From contig NZ_VAHD01000001.1 in assembly GCF_005876985.1 (NCBI RefSeq), positions 806,001-870,000 of the forward strand: a DNA stretch of 64,000 nt. Direction: 5' to 3'. The notes under the pieces were generated by a model. The model saw only the letters and a list, made by a program, of their open reading frames with translations. It ran no database searches and was not told the origin of the DNA. The position numbers and the translations under genes were made by a program. Source of the stretch: Rhodoferax bucti. Its GTDB lineage: Bacteria; Pseudomonadota; Gammaproteobacteria; Burkholderiales; Burkholderiaceae_C. Of the stretch, positions 23,704 through 31,908 are shown in pieces. Each line of letters starts with the position of its first letter. Position 1 is the stretch's first letter.

Positions 23704-24354
23704 TCAAGTGGCTAGCCACACTATGTTCACAATCTCATCGTGACTGATTTCGTCTGGTGTAACCGTATCAAAGCTGCTAACTGAGTATTGTGATAATGAG
23801 TCAATATGTAGCGTGGAGTTCGATGCATTTTTCCCCGCTGAGTAGGTGATGGTTTTTACTGATGAAAGTTGTAGTCCTGTTGCTACAGCGAAGTCAGTGG
23901 CAGATTCTTTCGCTTTTGCGGCTGCAGCAATTCGAGCCTCCCGTTTTAAAGGCTCCATATCACGAATAACGAACGATATTTCCATGTCTGCATTGCTATC
24001 GCTTTTAGCTAACTCTTGAACAATCGACCCCAAGAGTTTTGTGTTCAACGGAATGGTAACGATTAGTTTTTGGGTTGCACTGTATCCTTGAAACTTGCGT
24101 TTTTGACGATCGTATTGGTCAGTCCATACTTCCGTGATGGCGTAAGACTTAGTGAATACAGATTCATTTGTGCCCGCGCGCTCAACACCATCAATAATTT
24201 TTGCGACGCACGTATTCAGGACAGATAAACACTCTGAATAATCGATATTTTCGGAAATGACAGACAAGTCGATTTGAATTCCATCGGGCGACGCACTGAC
24301 AGTACCCCGACCAGTGACGTTAATTTCTGCTGTTTGTTGCATATTTTTTTCCAT
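23704..24354 (-). CDS. SIMPL/YggE-domain protein without signal peptide
   Basis: The product is 216 aa. It begins with the family opening INVTGRGTVSASPDGIQIDL and has helical/strand blocks ARIAAAAKAKESATDFAVAT typical of SIMPL (YggE/BP26) domains. Most family members are exported or membrane-attached, but this N-terminus has no hydrophobic leader, so it is predicted to be cytoplasmic. BP26-type proteins form ring oligomers; the molecular function is unclear. It starts 7 bases after the stop of the upstream Cys-rich gene, so they are probably co-transcribed. Confidence 0.75.
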   Translation of the reverse strand: MEKNMQQTAEINVTGRGTVSASPDGIQIDLSVISENIDYSECLSVLNTCVAKIIDGVERAGTNESVFTKSYAITEVWTDQYDRQKRKFQGYSATQKLIVTIPLNTKLLGSIVQELAKSDSNADMEISFVIRDMEPLKREARIAAAAKAKESATDFAVATGLQLSSVKTITYSAGKNASNSTLHIDSLSQYSVSSFDTVTPDEISHDEIVNIVWLAT

Positions 24355-24361
24355 GTTGGTA

Positions 24362-24934
24362 TCAATGAATTTCAGGAGTTGTTGATGTCAACCATGCCGT
24401 TACCGCTTCTAGGCTTGGGAGTGCTGGGACTTGGTCTTTTGTTTCGGGGTCAATGATCAAGCCGCCAACCACACATTGGCCATCTTCAAACAAATCCCAC
24501 CCTGTTTTTCGGACGACTGCGGTTGGATGTGCTTTGGCGGGGCAGCGCGTCCTGCATTGGAAAACTGCTGGTCGTGCGATGCATTTGCGGCCAGCCGCTT
24601 CAATCACTTTTTCTTCAACCAAATGTTTGAACTGGTAGCTTGGCAACGCAGTTTTTTGTGCTGCAACGGGTGTAGCTCGAAATGCTTTCCAATTGGCTTG
24701 GGTTTGCTGACATTGCGGGCACGCGGTCTCAGTACAAAGCAATTGAAGGAGTACAGAGTGTTCCAGTCGTACACCGTCGTAGCTGTACCCAAACAACTCT
24801 TTGCCATTGCGAAGTGTCTTGACGCGCACTTCAACCGTTATGCCGTTGTGCAATCTGGCGGCGTGGCCACTTGGCCTTGCTGCTTTTGACGCCAATAAAT
24901 CCAAGCGTGCTTGTTGTTGCAGGTCTTTGATCAC
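24362..24934 (-). CDS. Cys-rich hypothetical protein
   Basis: The product is 190 aa. Seven Cys occur in two groups: Cys67, Cys72 and Cys75 (CTETACPQC), and Cys118, Cys127 and Cys131 (CIARPAVFQCRTRC), plus Cys154. This suggests one or two zinc sites. A basic N-terminal helix comes first and an acidic C-terminal part (GGLIIDPETKDQVPALPSLE) ends it. I do not recognise the family. It is first of the three minus-strand island genes and is preceded by a long hairpin 32 bases upstream of its start. Confidence 0.5.
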   Translation of the reverse strand: MIKDLQQQARLDLLASKAARPSGHAARLHNGITVEVRVKTLRNGKELFGYSYDGVRLEHSVLLQLLCTETACPQCQQTQANWKAFRATPVAAQKTALPSYQFKHLVEEKVIEAAGRKCIARPAVFQCRTRCPAKAHPTAVVRKTGWDLFEDGQCVVGGLIIDPETKDQVPALPSLEAVTAWLTSTTPEIH

Positions 24935-24965
24935 GAGTCCTCCCTAAGTTAATTGCCCAAAAAGA

Positions 24966-25018
24966 AGATCGCACCACGTAATGAAACCTGTGATGGTTCA
25001 GTACGGCGGGTGCGATCT
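24966..25018. other. Long extended hairpin upstream of the Cys-rich gene
   Basis: A perfect 10-bp outer stem (AGATCGCACC / GGTGCGATCT) encloses an inner CGTA/TACG stem and an AACC/GGTT stem around a 6-7 base loop. Together they form a 53-base structure. On the minus strand it would lie in the 5' leader of the gene at 24362-24934. It has no T-run after it on either strand, so it is not a standard terminator. Confidence 0.55.
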
Positions 25019-25146
25019 ATCTAGGGACTGAGGTTCGCAGACACAGCGTGTCAGGTCAACGGGTGGCGTCTGCGGGGCACAACGGAAGGTCTTGTCAAAA
25101 TTTCATGGTCGTGCTAAGCGTCACTCTTTAGCCATGATTTTTGATC

Positions 25147-25202
25147 AAATCGGCTTCTAGCCCTTATATACAAGGCGCAAGCAGCTCCTGATTTCATAGC
25201 AA
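25147..25202 (-). repeat. Dispersed hairpin repeat, copy 4 (inverse orientation)
   Basis: AAATCGGCTTCTAGCCCTTA, then GGCGCAAGCAGCTCCTGATT and TCATAGCAA match the family. It marks the right edge of the AT-rich island and lies just beyond the 3' end of the LysR gene at 25212-26096. Confidence 0.75.
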
Positions 25203-25211
25203 CTTGCGCAT

Positions 25212-26096
25212 TCAGGTCATGGCGGCTTCGCCGTGGAGCCAGGACAAGAATGCTTCAACCGCCGGTCGTTTGGCGTGGCGCTGCGGGTACACCGCAAAGT
25301 GGGCCTTCACACGGATGGCCTTGTCCATGCCGAACAGCGCAAGCAACTTGCCTTCGGCCAAATGCCCGCCTGCATTGACGGCGCTCTCCAATGCCACTCC
25401 CAGGCCTTGGGTGGCCGCGTCGAGTGACATCTGGGCGCGGTCAAAGCGCACGGGAAAACGGTCCGGCGCCCGCAGGTCGGTGTAGCGTGCAAACCAGTCT
25501 GACCACTGCACCACACTCACATTGCTTTGGATCAGAGGCACCTCCAGCAACTGGGCGACGCGTTTGAGCTTGTGCTGCTTGATGAAAGCAGGGCTCGCCA
25601 AGGGAATGATGGACTCCTCGAACAAAGGCTCCACCACCAGGTCTCCCCATTGCGGGATGCCATAGCGGATGTCGATGTCCGCCTGGCCCAGCGCAAAGTC
25701 ACTGGGCGTGTGGGCAGCCGAGAGGTTCAGCGCAATATCCGGGTAGGCCTGTGCAAAGCGGTGCAGGCGCGGCATGAGCCACAAGCTCGCAATGCTGGGG
25801 GCAGAGTGCACATACAGGCTGTTGCGAATGCCCTGGCGCAAGTCCTCGGTGGCTGCGGTAATGGCCGACAGCGCTGCACCCACGTGCATAAGGTAGTGCT
25901 CACCCGCCGGGCTGAGGCGCACCCCGTGCGCACTGCGCTCAAACAAGCGGATATCCAGATGCGCTTCCAGGCGCGAAATCTGGTGGCTGATGGCGGATGC
26001 GGTGAGGTGCAGCTCGGCGGCGGCCAGCGCAAAACTCTTGCGGCGGGCCACGGCTTCAAAGGCTTGCAGATTGGCAATCGGGGGCAGTGCAGACAT
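25212..26096 (-). CDS. LysR-type regulator, GcvA-like
   Basis: The product is 294 aa. The HTH is PPIANLQAFEAVARRKSFAL and ELHLTASAISHQISRLEAHL; the GcvA-like second domain has ALGQADIDIRYGIPQWGDL and a downstream QSNVSVVQWSDWFARY. It is divergent from the SDR/TRAP cluster and so is its likely regulator. ATG 26096 (MSALPPIANL) was preferred over one nine residues upstream, as family members start here. Confidence 0.9.
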   Translation of the reverse strand: MSALPPIANLQAFEAVARRKSFALAAAELHLTASAISHQISRLEAHLDIRLFERSAHGVRLSPAGEHYLMHVGAALSAITAATEDLRQGIRNSLYVHSAPSIASLWLMPRLHRFAQAYPDIALNLSAAHTPSDFALGQADIDIRYGIPQWGDLVVEPLFEESIIPLASPAFIKQHKLKRVAQLLEVPLIQSNVSVVQWSDWFARYTDLRAPDRFPVRFDRAQMSLDAATQGLGVALESAVNAGGHLAEGKLLALFGMDKAIRVKAHFAVYPQRHAKRPAVEAFLSWLHGEAAMT

Positions 26097-26116
26097 GGGG
26101 ACAACCCTGACGTCAA

Positions 26117-26159
26117 ATGACAAACGTTCATCTTACGCTGACATTTAATCGCTTGTCAT
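26117..26159. promoter_or_regulatory. Candidate LysR operator (inverted repeat)
   Basis: ATGACAAACG and CGCTTGTCAT form an inverted repeat with 9 of 10 matching arm positions and a 23-base spacer. It lies in the divergent region between the LysR gene and the SDR gene, where such regulators bind. Confidence 0.4.
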
Positions 26160-26287
26160 CAACCTGAGTGGCTTCCAGAATCCGCATCCAGAACAGGAGA
26201 CCTGCTGCTGACCTTGCCTGCCGAGAAGGGCGGGACGCGGTGGAAAAGGGAGCTCCTGGTGCTGTTCACTACCAAGGAGATAAAGCT

Positions 26288-27037
26288 ATGTTGCTCAAAG
26301 ATCAAGTTGCCATCATTACCGGCGGAGCCGGCGTCAATGGCTTGGGTTTTGCCACGGCCCGCCTGATGGCCGCACACGGCGCACGGGTTGCCATTCTCGA
26401 TCTGGAGCGCGCGGACCCCGCTGCCGCTGCCGCCCAGCTGGGCGCGGGTCATATCGGCCTGGTGGCGGATGTGACCAACAAGGCCTCGTGCGATGCCGCT
26501 GCCGCAGAGGTTCTCAAGGCCTTCGGCCGGATTGATGCGCTGGTCAATAACGCCGGCATTACCCAACCGGTGAAAACCCTGGAAATCACCGGCGCGGATT
26601 ACGACCGCATCCTCGACGTAAGCCTGCGCGGCACGCTCTACATGTCGCAAGCGGTGCTGCCCGCCATGCGTGCGCAGCAAAGTGGTTCCATCATCTGTAT
26701 TTCGTCGGTGTCGGCCCAGCGCGGTGGCGGCATTCTGGGCGGGCCGCATTACTCGGCTGCCAAGGCCGGTGTGCTGGGTCTGGCCCGTGCCATGGCACGT
26801 GAGTTCGGCCCTGAGAGCATCCGCGTGAACTGCATCACCCCTGGCCTCATTGGTACCGACATCATTAAGGGCAAGCTCACCGAAGAAAAGAAAGCCGAGA
26901 TTGCAGAGACGGTGCCGCTGGCCCGCTTGGGCCGTGCCGACGACATCGCAGGGGCATGCGTTTTTCTGGCCAGCCCGCTCTCGGCGTACTGCACTGGTAT
27001 CACGCTGGACGTGAACGGCGGCATGCTCATTCACTGA
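26288..27037 (+). CDS. Short-chain dehydrogenase/reductase (FabG-like)
   Basis: The product is 249 aa, the classical SDR length. It has the NAD(P)-binding GGAGVNGLGFATA (a variant of TGxxxGxG), LVNNAGIT, and the catalytic Ser in CISSVSAQRG with the YSAAKAG (Tyr-x-x-x-Lys) pair. The C-terminus ends VNGGMLIH. Asp after strand 2 (AILDLERAD) favours NAD+. AAGGAG precedes ATG 26288. Next to a TRAP transporter and a split transketolase, it probably oxidises a sugar, polyol or hydroxy acid brought in by them. Confidence 0.92.
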   Translation: MLLKDQVAIITGGAGVNGLGFATARLMAAHGARVAILDLERADPAAAAAQLGAGHIGLVADVTNKASCDAAAAEVLKAFGRIDALVNNAGITQPVKTLEITGADYDRILDVSLRGTLYMSQAVLPAMRAQQSGSIICISSVSAQRGGGILGGPHYSAAKAGVLGLARAMAREFGPESIRVNCITPGLIGTDIIKGKLTEEKKAEIAETVPLARLGRADDIAGACVFLASPLSAYCTGITLDVNGGMLIH

Positions 27038-27074
27038 TTTTTTCTGACTGACAAACATACAAGGAGACACAACC

Positions 27075-28061
27075 ATGCAACGCAAAACCTTCACGCGCAC
27101 TCTCTTCGCTGTTGCCGCCCTGGCGGCCGCACTGCCTTTGGCTGCGCAAGCCCAGGCACTCAAACTCACCTTGGGCCACGGTGCTGCACCCGGCAACCCC
27201 CGGCATGAGGCGGCGGTCAAATTCGCAGAGGTACTCAAGGCCAAGAGCGCAGGCCGCATCGAGGTGCAGGTGGCACCCTCCGCCCAACTGGGCGATGACG
27301 CCGCCATGGTGACTGCGTTGCGTACCGGTGCGCTGGATATGTCGGCCAACTCCCAGGGCGCACTGTCTGCAGCAGTGCCCGAGTACGCGGCGTATGGCAT
27401 GCCTTTCCTGTTCTCCACACCCGCGCAAGCGTTCAAGTTGCTGGATGGGCCATTGGGTCAGGAACTGGCGCAGAAAACGGCCGACAAGGGCATGGTGGTG
27501 CTCGGCTACTGGGACAACGGCATCCGCCACATGAGCAACAGCAAGCGCCCCATCACCAAGGTCGAGGACATGAAGGGCCTGAAGATGCGCACCCCGCCCG
27601 ACGCGGTGTTGGTGGACATCATGCAGGCGCTGGGTGCAGATGCACAGCAGATCAAGTTTGCGGAGTTGTATGTGGCCTTGCAACAGGGCGTGGTGGACGG
27701 GCAGGAAAACCCCCTCGTCAATATCCACGCCAGCAAGTTGTATGAGGTCCAGAAGCATCTGGCATTGACCAGCCACATGTTCCAGATGACGCCCTTTTTG
27801 ATGAGCAAGCGCACTTGGGACCGCCTGTCTGACGCTGACCGCAAGGCGGTGCAGGAAGCCGCGACCGAGGCCACCGCACTGCAACGTAAGATGTCCCAAG
27901 ACGCGGACGACAAGCTGTTGGCAGAGCTCAAAGCCAAGGGCGTGCAGGTGACCACCGTGGACAAGGCCGCGTTTGCCAAGGCCACATCTGCCGTGGACGA
28001 CAAGTGGCTGGCCACGCCCATCGGGCCTTACCTCAAGAAGGTGATTGCAGCGGCTCGCTGA
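27075..28061 (+). CDS. dctP: TRAP transporter substrate-binding protein DctP
   Basis: The product is 328 aa with a signal peptide (~1-26, ending LAAQAQA). It has the DctP layout: LKLTLGHGAAPGNPRHEAAV, the ligand Arg in LKMRTPPDAVLVDIMQALGA, and VVDGQENPLVNIHASKL. It captures an organic acid or sugar acid in the periplasm. AAGGAGA precedes the start. It is followed by dctQ (21 bases) and dctM, giving a complete TRAP system. Confidence 0.94.
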   Translation: MQRKTFTRTLFAVAALAAALPLAAQAQALKLTLGHGAAPGNPRHEAAVKFAEVLKAKSAGRIEVQVAPSAQLGDDAAMVTALRTGALDMSANSQGALSAAVPEYAAYGMPFLFSTPAQAFKLLDGPLGQELAQKTADKGMVVLGYWDNGIRHMSNSKRPITKVEDMKGLKMRTPPDAVLVDIMQALGADAQQIKFAELYVALQQGVVDGQENPLVNIHASKLYEVQKHLALTSHMFQMTPFLMSKRTWDRLSDADRKAVQEAATEATALQRKMSQDADDKLLAELKAKGVQVTTVDKAAFAKATSAVDDKWLATPIGPYLKKVIAAAR

Positions 28062-28082
28062 GCAGGCTGATCGGGGAACACC

Positions 28083-28589
28083 ATGAACACCTGTCTTGAT
28101 TGGGTCAACCGCAGCATTGGAGGTGCTTGTCGCTTCGTGCTGTACGTCACGCTGACCTTGACGTTTCTTATCCTGAGCGCCAACGTGGCTCTGCGCTATG
28201 TCTCGGGCACCAGCCTGGCCTGGGCGTCCGAACTGCCGGAGCTGATGTTCCCCTGGATCATCATGTCCGGCGTGGTGTTGGCGGCCCAGCACGGCTCGCA
28301 CATTGCCGTGGTGTTGCTCACCCAGCGCCTGGGTAGCGCCCGCCGCTGGGTGCTCGCAGGCGGTGCGGCCCTGGTGGCTGTGCTTTACCTGGGGCTGACC
28401 TGGGCCACGCTGCCGCTGATGGAAATATCCGCGGACGAGTACACCCCCATCCTCAACGTGCCGGGCTCCGTCACCGTGGGCTGCCTGATGGCGGGCTTCG
28501 TGTTGCTGGCGGTGGTCACTCTCACCCAGATACCTGCCTTGTGGCACAGCACCGGCGCAGACGCCGAGTCGGAAGGAGCTTCGTCATGA
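28083..28589 (+). CDS. dctQ: TRAP transporter small permease DctQ
   Basis: The product is 168 aa with four membrane helices. The typical block is LAWASELPELMFPWIIMSGV. It bridges the binding protein and the DctM channel. The last bases overlap the start of dctM (ATGA). Confidence 0.93.
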   Translation: MNTCLDWVNRSIGGACRFVLYVTLTLTFLILSANVALRYVSGTSLAWASELPELMFPWIIMSGVVLAAQHGSHIAVVLLTQRLGSARRWVLAGGAALVAVLYLGLTWATLPLMEISADEYTPILNVPGSVTVGCLMAGFVLLAVVTLTQIPALWHSTGADAESEGASS

Positions 28590-29845
28590 CCATGCTCATC
28601 ATTGGCTTGTTCATCATCGCCGCGCTGGCGTCTATCCCGATCGCGCACGCCTTGGTGTTGTCCTCCGTGGGGGCGCTGCTCATGCTCGGTCGCATTCCGG
28701 TGGATCTGGCGGTGCAGCAGATGATTTCGCAGGTGCAGAGCTTTCCGCTGATTGCGATTCCGTTTTTCATGCTGACCGGCGCCCTCATGGTGAGCGGCAA
28801 GCTGGGTCAGAGCCTGGTCAACCTGCTCTCCATGATGATTGGCCGTGTGCACGGCGGGCCGGCTCAGGTGGGGGTGCTGTCGTCCACTATCTTCGGTGGC
28901 GTGTCGGGCTCGGCGGTCGCCGACGCCTCGGCCATCGGCTCCATGCTGATCCCCTGGCTCAAAAAGCTGGGCTACCCGGCGCCGTTTGCGGCGGGCACGC
29001 TGGCGGCTGCGGCCACCATCGACATCCTGATTCCGCCCTCGATTCCGATGATCGTGTACGCCTTGGTCTCGGGCGCCTCCATCGGTGCGCTGTTCGTGGC
29101 CGGCATCCTGCCGGGCCTGCTCATGTGTGGTGGCTTCATGCTGGTCTGCTACATCCAGGGCCGCCGCCGCAACTTTCCGCGCGACACCACGCCCTTCGAG
29201 TGGAGCGCTTTCGGGCAGCAGTTTCTGCAAGCCGGGCCGGCCTTGTTGATGCCGGTGCTGATCATCATCTTCTTGCGCTTCGGCATCGCCACGCCCACCG
29301 AGGTCAGTGTCATGTCCACGCTGTACGCCCTGGTGGTTTCGGGTCTGGTGTACCGCGATCTCACCGTAGCCAAGCTCAAGCATGCTGCGGTGGAAGCCGG
29401 CATCTCCACCGGGGTGGTGCTGTTGATCATCATGGCGTCCAGCATCGTGGGCTGGATCGTCACCTACGAGCAACTGCCTGCCGCGTTCACCCGCTTTGCC
29501 ACCGAGACCCTGCAGCAACCCTGGCTGATCATTCTGGCGATGAACCTGATCATGCTGGCCACCGGCATGTTTATTGACCTGCCCGCTGCGGTGCTGCTGC
29601 TGACCCCCATGTTTGTGCCATTGGCCTCGGCTGTGGGCATGGACACCATCCAGCTCGGCATCATGATGATCGTGAACCTCTCGATCGGGCTCTACCACCC
29701 GCCCATCGGCACCACGCTGTTCATCACCAGCACCATTGCCAAAGTGCGTATCGGTGATGTGGTGATGGAGCTGATCCCCTTCTACATCGTTGCCATTGGT
29801 CTGCTGCTGGGCTTTGCTTACCTGCCCTGGCTCACGATTCATTGA
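28586..29845 (+). CDS. dctM: TRAP transporter large permease DctM
   Basis: The product is 419 aa with about 11-12 membrane helices. It contains the DctM blocks FPLIAIPFFMLTGALMVSGK, STIFGGVSGSAVADASAIGS and LYHPPIGTTLFITSTIAKV. It is the sodium-driven channel subunit. ATG 28586 overlaps the dctQ stop. Confidence 0.95.
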   Translation: MTMLIIGLFIIAALASIPIAHALVLSSVGALLMLGRIPVDLAVQQMISQVQSFPLIAIPFFMLTGALMVSGKLGQSLVNLLSMMIGRVHGGPAQVGVLSSTIFGGVSGSAVADASAIGSMLIPWLKKLGYPAPFAAGTLAAAATIDILIPPSIPMIVYALVSGASIGALFVAGILPGLLMCGGFMLVCYIQGRRRNFPRDTTPFEWSAFGQQFLQAGPALLMPVLIIIFLRFGIATPTEVSVMSTLYALVVSGLVYRDLTVAKLKHAAVEAGISTGVVLLIIMASSIVGWIVTYEQLPAAFTRFATETLQQPWLIILAMNLIMLATGMFIDLPAAVLLLTPMFVPLASAVGMDTIQLGIMMIVNLSIGLYHPPIGTTLFITSTIAKVRIGDVVMELIPFYIVAIGLLLGFAYLPWLTIH

Positions 29846-29853
29846 CCACCCTT

Positions 29854-29925
29854 GCGCGCCCGCGGCGCTCTCCTTCCAGGGGAGCGCTGCCAGCGGCCCG
29901 GCAGAGCCGGTTCCGCGGCGTGCGC
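29854..29925 (+). other. Structured intergenic element (possible three-way junction)
   Basis: Between dctM and the transketolase genes an outer stem (CCGCGG at 29860-29865 with CCGCGG at 29913-29918, extended by GCGC/GCGC) encloses two hairpins. One has GCGCTC/GAGCGC arms around TCCTTCCAGGG; the other is CCGGC-AGA-GCCGG. No T-run follows. It could process or stabilise the mRNA, or lower read-through into the second half of the operon. Confidence 0.45.
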
Positions 29926-29950
29926 TTGCCCCATTTATTGGAGAACCCCC

Positions 29951-30793
29951 ATGTCTGATCTCAGTTCATTGCGCGCTTGCGCGCACCGCATCCGCCGCTA
30001 CGCCCTGCGCATGGGCGAAGTCCAGGGCCAGGGCTACATTGGCCAGGCCCTGGGTTGGGCCGACGTGCTGGCCGTGGCCTATGGCCACGCGCTCAAGCTC
30101 AAGCCCGAAGACCCCACCTGGGAAGGCCGCGACCGCTTTCTGCTCTCGCACGGCCATTACGCCATTGCCCACTATGCGGCGCTGATTGAAGCGGGTGTGG
30201 TGCCAGAGGAAGAGCTGGAAACCTACGGCAGCGACGACAGCCGCCTGCCCATGAGCGGCATGGCCGCCTACACCCCGGGCATGGAAATCTCGGGGGGCTC
30301 GCTGGGCCAGGGCCTGGTGATTGGCGTGGGCATGGCGCTGGGCCTCAAGCACAAACGCAACCCCGCCTTTGTCTACAACTCCATGAGCGACGGCGAGCTG
30401 GACGAAGGCTCCACCTGGGAGGCGGCCATGTCTGCCGCCCACCACCAGCTCGACAACCTGATCTGCCTGGTCGACATCAACAACCAGCAAGCCGACGGCC
30501 CCAGCAGCAAGGTGCTGGGCTTTGAGCCGCTGGCCGACAAGTGGCTGGCCTTTGGCTGGCATGTGCAGCGCGTGGACGGCAATGACATGGCCGCCGTGCT
30601 CGCCGCCTTTGACATGGCGCGCTCGCTGAAAGAAGCCAAGCCCCGCGTGATCCTGTTCAACACCCTGATGGGCAAGGGCGTGCCTTTTCTGGAGACGCGC
30701 GACAAGAACCACTTCATCCGCGTGGACCCGCCCGAGTGGCAGCAGGCCCTCGCCATCCTGGACCAATCTGCACCCGAAGGAGCTGCCGCATGA
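29951..30793 (+). CDS. Transketolase, N-terminal (thiamine diphosphate-binding) subunit
   Basis: The product is 280 aa. It has GYIGQALGWADVLAVAYGHA, the catalytic-His region HGHYAIAHYAALIEAG, and the thiamine-diphosphate motif SDGELDEGSTWEAAMSAAHH...NN (GDG-like). The family splits the normal ~650-aa transketolase into two polypeptides. Such pairs occur in sugar and sugar-acid degradation clusters and move two-carbon ketol units. The stop overlaps the start of the second subunit (ATGA). Confidence 0.93.
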   Translation: MSDLSSLRACAHRIRRYALRMGEVQGQGYIGQALGWADVLAVAYGHALKLKPEDPTWEGRDRFLLSHGHYAIAHYAALIEAGVVPEEELETYGSDDSRLPMSGMAAYTPGMEISGGSLGQGLVIGVGMALGLKHKRNPAFVYNSMSDGELDEGSTWEAAMSAAHHQLDNLICLVDINNQQADGPSSKVLGFEPLADKWLAFGWHVQRVDGNDMAAVLAAFDMARSLKEAKPRVILFNTLMGKGVPFLETRDKNHFIRVDPPEWQQALAILDQSAPEGAAA

Positions 30794-31794
30794 ACACCGT
30801 CGTTGAAAAGAAACCCCGCCTTACCACCTCGGCCATGATCGCCTCCATCGCAGGCGAAGGCCAGCGCGTGAAGGCCGCGCCCTTTGGCAAGGCCCTGGTG
30901 GAGCTGGCCGCGAACCGCCCCGAGATCGTGGGCATGACGGCCGACCTGGGCAAATACACCGACCTGCACCTCTTTGCCCAGGCCTACCCCGAGCGTTACT
31001 TTCAGATGGGCATGGCCGAGCAGCTGCTCATGGGTGCTGCGGGCGGCATGGCCAAGGAAGGCCTGATCCCGTTTGCCACCACTTACGCGGTGTTCGGCAC
31101 CCGCCGCGCCTATGACTTCATCCACCAGGTCATCGCCGAGGAAAACCTCAACGTCAAGATGTGCTGCGCGCTGCCCGGCCTGACCACCGGCTATGGCCCC
31201 AGCCACCAGGCCACCGAAGACCTGGCCATGATGCGTGGCATCCCCGGCCTCACCATCCTCGACCCCTGCGACGCGCTGGACATCGAGCAGGCCGTGCCGC
31301 AAATGGCCGCGCACAACGGCCCGGTGTACATGCGCCTGCTGCGCGGCAACGTGCCTCTGGTGCTGGACGAGTACGACTACCAGTTTGAACTCGGCAAGGC
31401 CAAGCGCCTGGTGGATGGCAACGAGGTGCTCATCATCTCCAGCGGTTTCATGACCATGCGTGCGCTCGAAGTGGCGCAGAAGCTGAAGGCTGACAACATT
31501 GGCGTGGCCGTGTTGCACTGCCCGACCATCAAGCCGCTGGACGAGGCCACCATCCTCGCCGAAGTGGGCGCCAAGCCACGTCTGGTGGTGGTGGCGGAGA
31601 ACCACTCGGTCATCGGGGGCCTGGGTGAAGCGGTGTCCAGCAGCCTGCTGCAAAACGGCGTGCAGCCCGCGCGCTTCCGCCTGGCAGGCTTGCCGGACGC
31701 CTACCTGGATGCCGGTGCTTTGCCCACGCTGCACGACCGTTACGGCATCAGCACCAGCGTGTTGTCCAGCCGTATCAAGGCTTGGCTGGCCTGA
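30790..31794 (+). CDS. Transketolase, C-terminal (pyrimidine-binding) subunit
   Basis: The product is 334 aa. The Pyr domain has GMTADLGKYTDLHLFAQAYP, the catalytic Glu of YFQMGMAEQLLMGAAGGMAK and GPSHQATEDLAMMRGIPGL. The C-terminal transketolase domain has VVVAENHSVIGGLGEAVSSS. It completes the enzyme begun by the upstream gene; the two overlap by four bases. The donor and acceptor sugars are unknown. Confidence 0.93.
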   Translation: MNTVVEKKPRLTTSAMIASIAGEGQRVKAAPFGKALVELAANRPEIVGMTADLGKYTDLHLFAQAYPERYFQMGMAEQLLMGAAGGMAKEGLIPFATTYAVFGTRRAYDFIHQVIAEENLNVKMCCALPGLTTGYGPSHQATEDLAMMRGIPGLTILDPCDALDIEQAVPQMAAHNGPVYMRLLRGNVPLVLDEYDYQFELGKAKRLVDGNEVLIISSGFMTMRALEVAQKLKADNIGVAVLHCPTIKPLDEATILAEVGAKPRLVVVAENHSVIGGLGEAVSSSLLQNGVQPARFRLAGLPDAYLDAGALPTLHDRYGISTSVLSSRIKAWLA

Positions 31795-31810
31795 TGGTCT
31801 ATTGCGGTTA

Positions 31811-31873
31811 GGTATAAAAAGAGCTGCTTGCGCGCGTGAAATATGCGCAAGTAGCTCCTTATTTCATAGCAAA
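31811..31873. repeat. Dispersed hairpin repeat, copy 5 (full inverted repeat)
   Basis: Here the symmetry of the family is clearest: GAGCTGCTTGCGC and GCGCAAGTAGCTC form 13-base arms with one mismatch around an 11-base loop. It follows the transketolase genes and abuts the terminator at 31874-31896. Confidence 0.8.
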
Positions 31874-31896
31874 AAAGGGCGCTTGAGGCGCCCTTT
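31874..31896. terminator. Bidirectional rho-independent terminator
   Basis: AAAGGGCGC / GCGCCCTTT is a perfect 9-bp stem with a 5-base loop. The minus strand reads into a T-run (the A's at 31871-31873 plus arm), serving the oxidoreductase gene; the plus strand can end the transketolase transcript. Confidence 0.82.
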
Positions 31897-31908
31897 GCTT
31901 TGTGGGCT

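Noticed and set aside
22245-25202. Integrative element with attachment sites
   Set aside because: No integrase, no tRNA gene and no matching direct repeats were found at the island ends.
28385-29842. 485-codon minus-strand frame across dctM
   Set aside because: It is a shadow of the TRAP permease; the translation is a charged, His/Gln-rich sequence with no domain.
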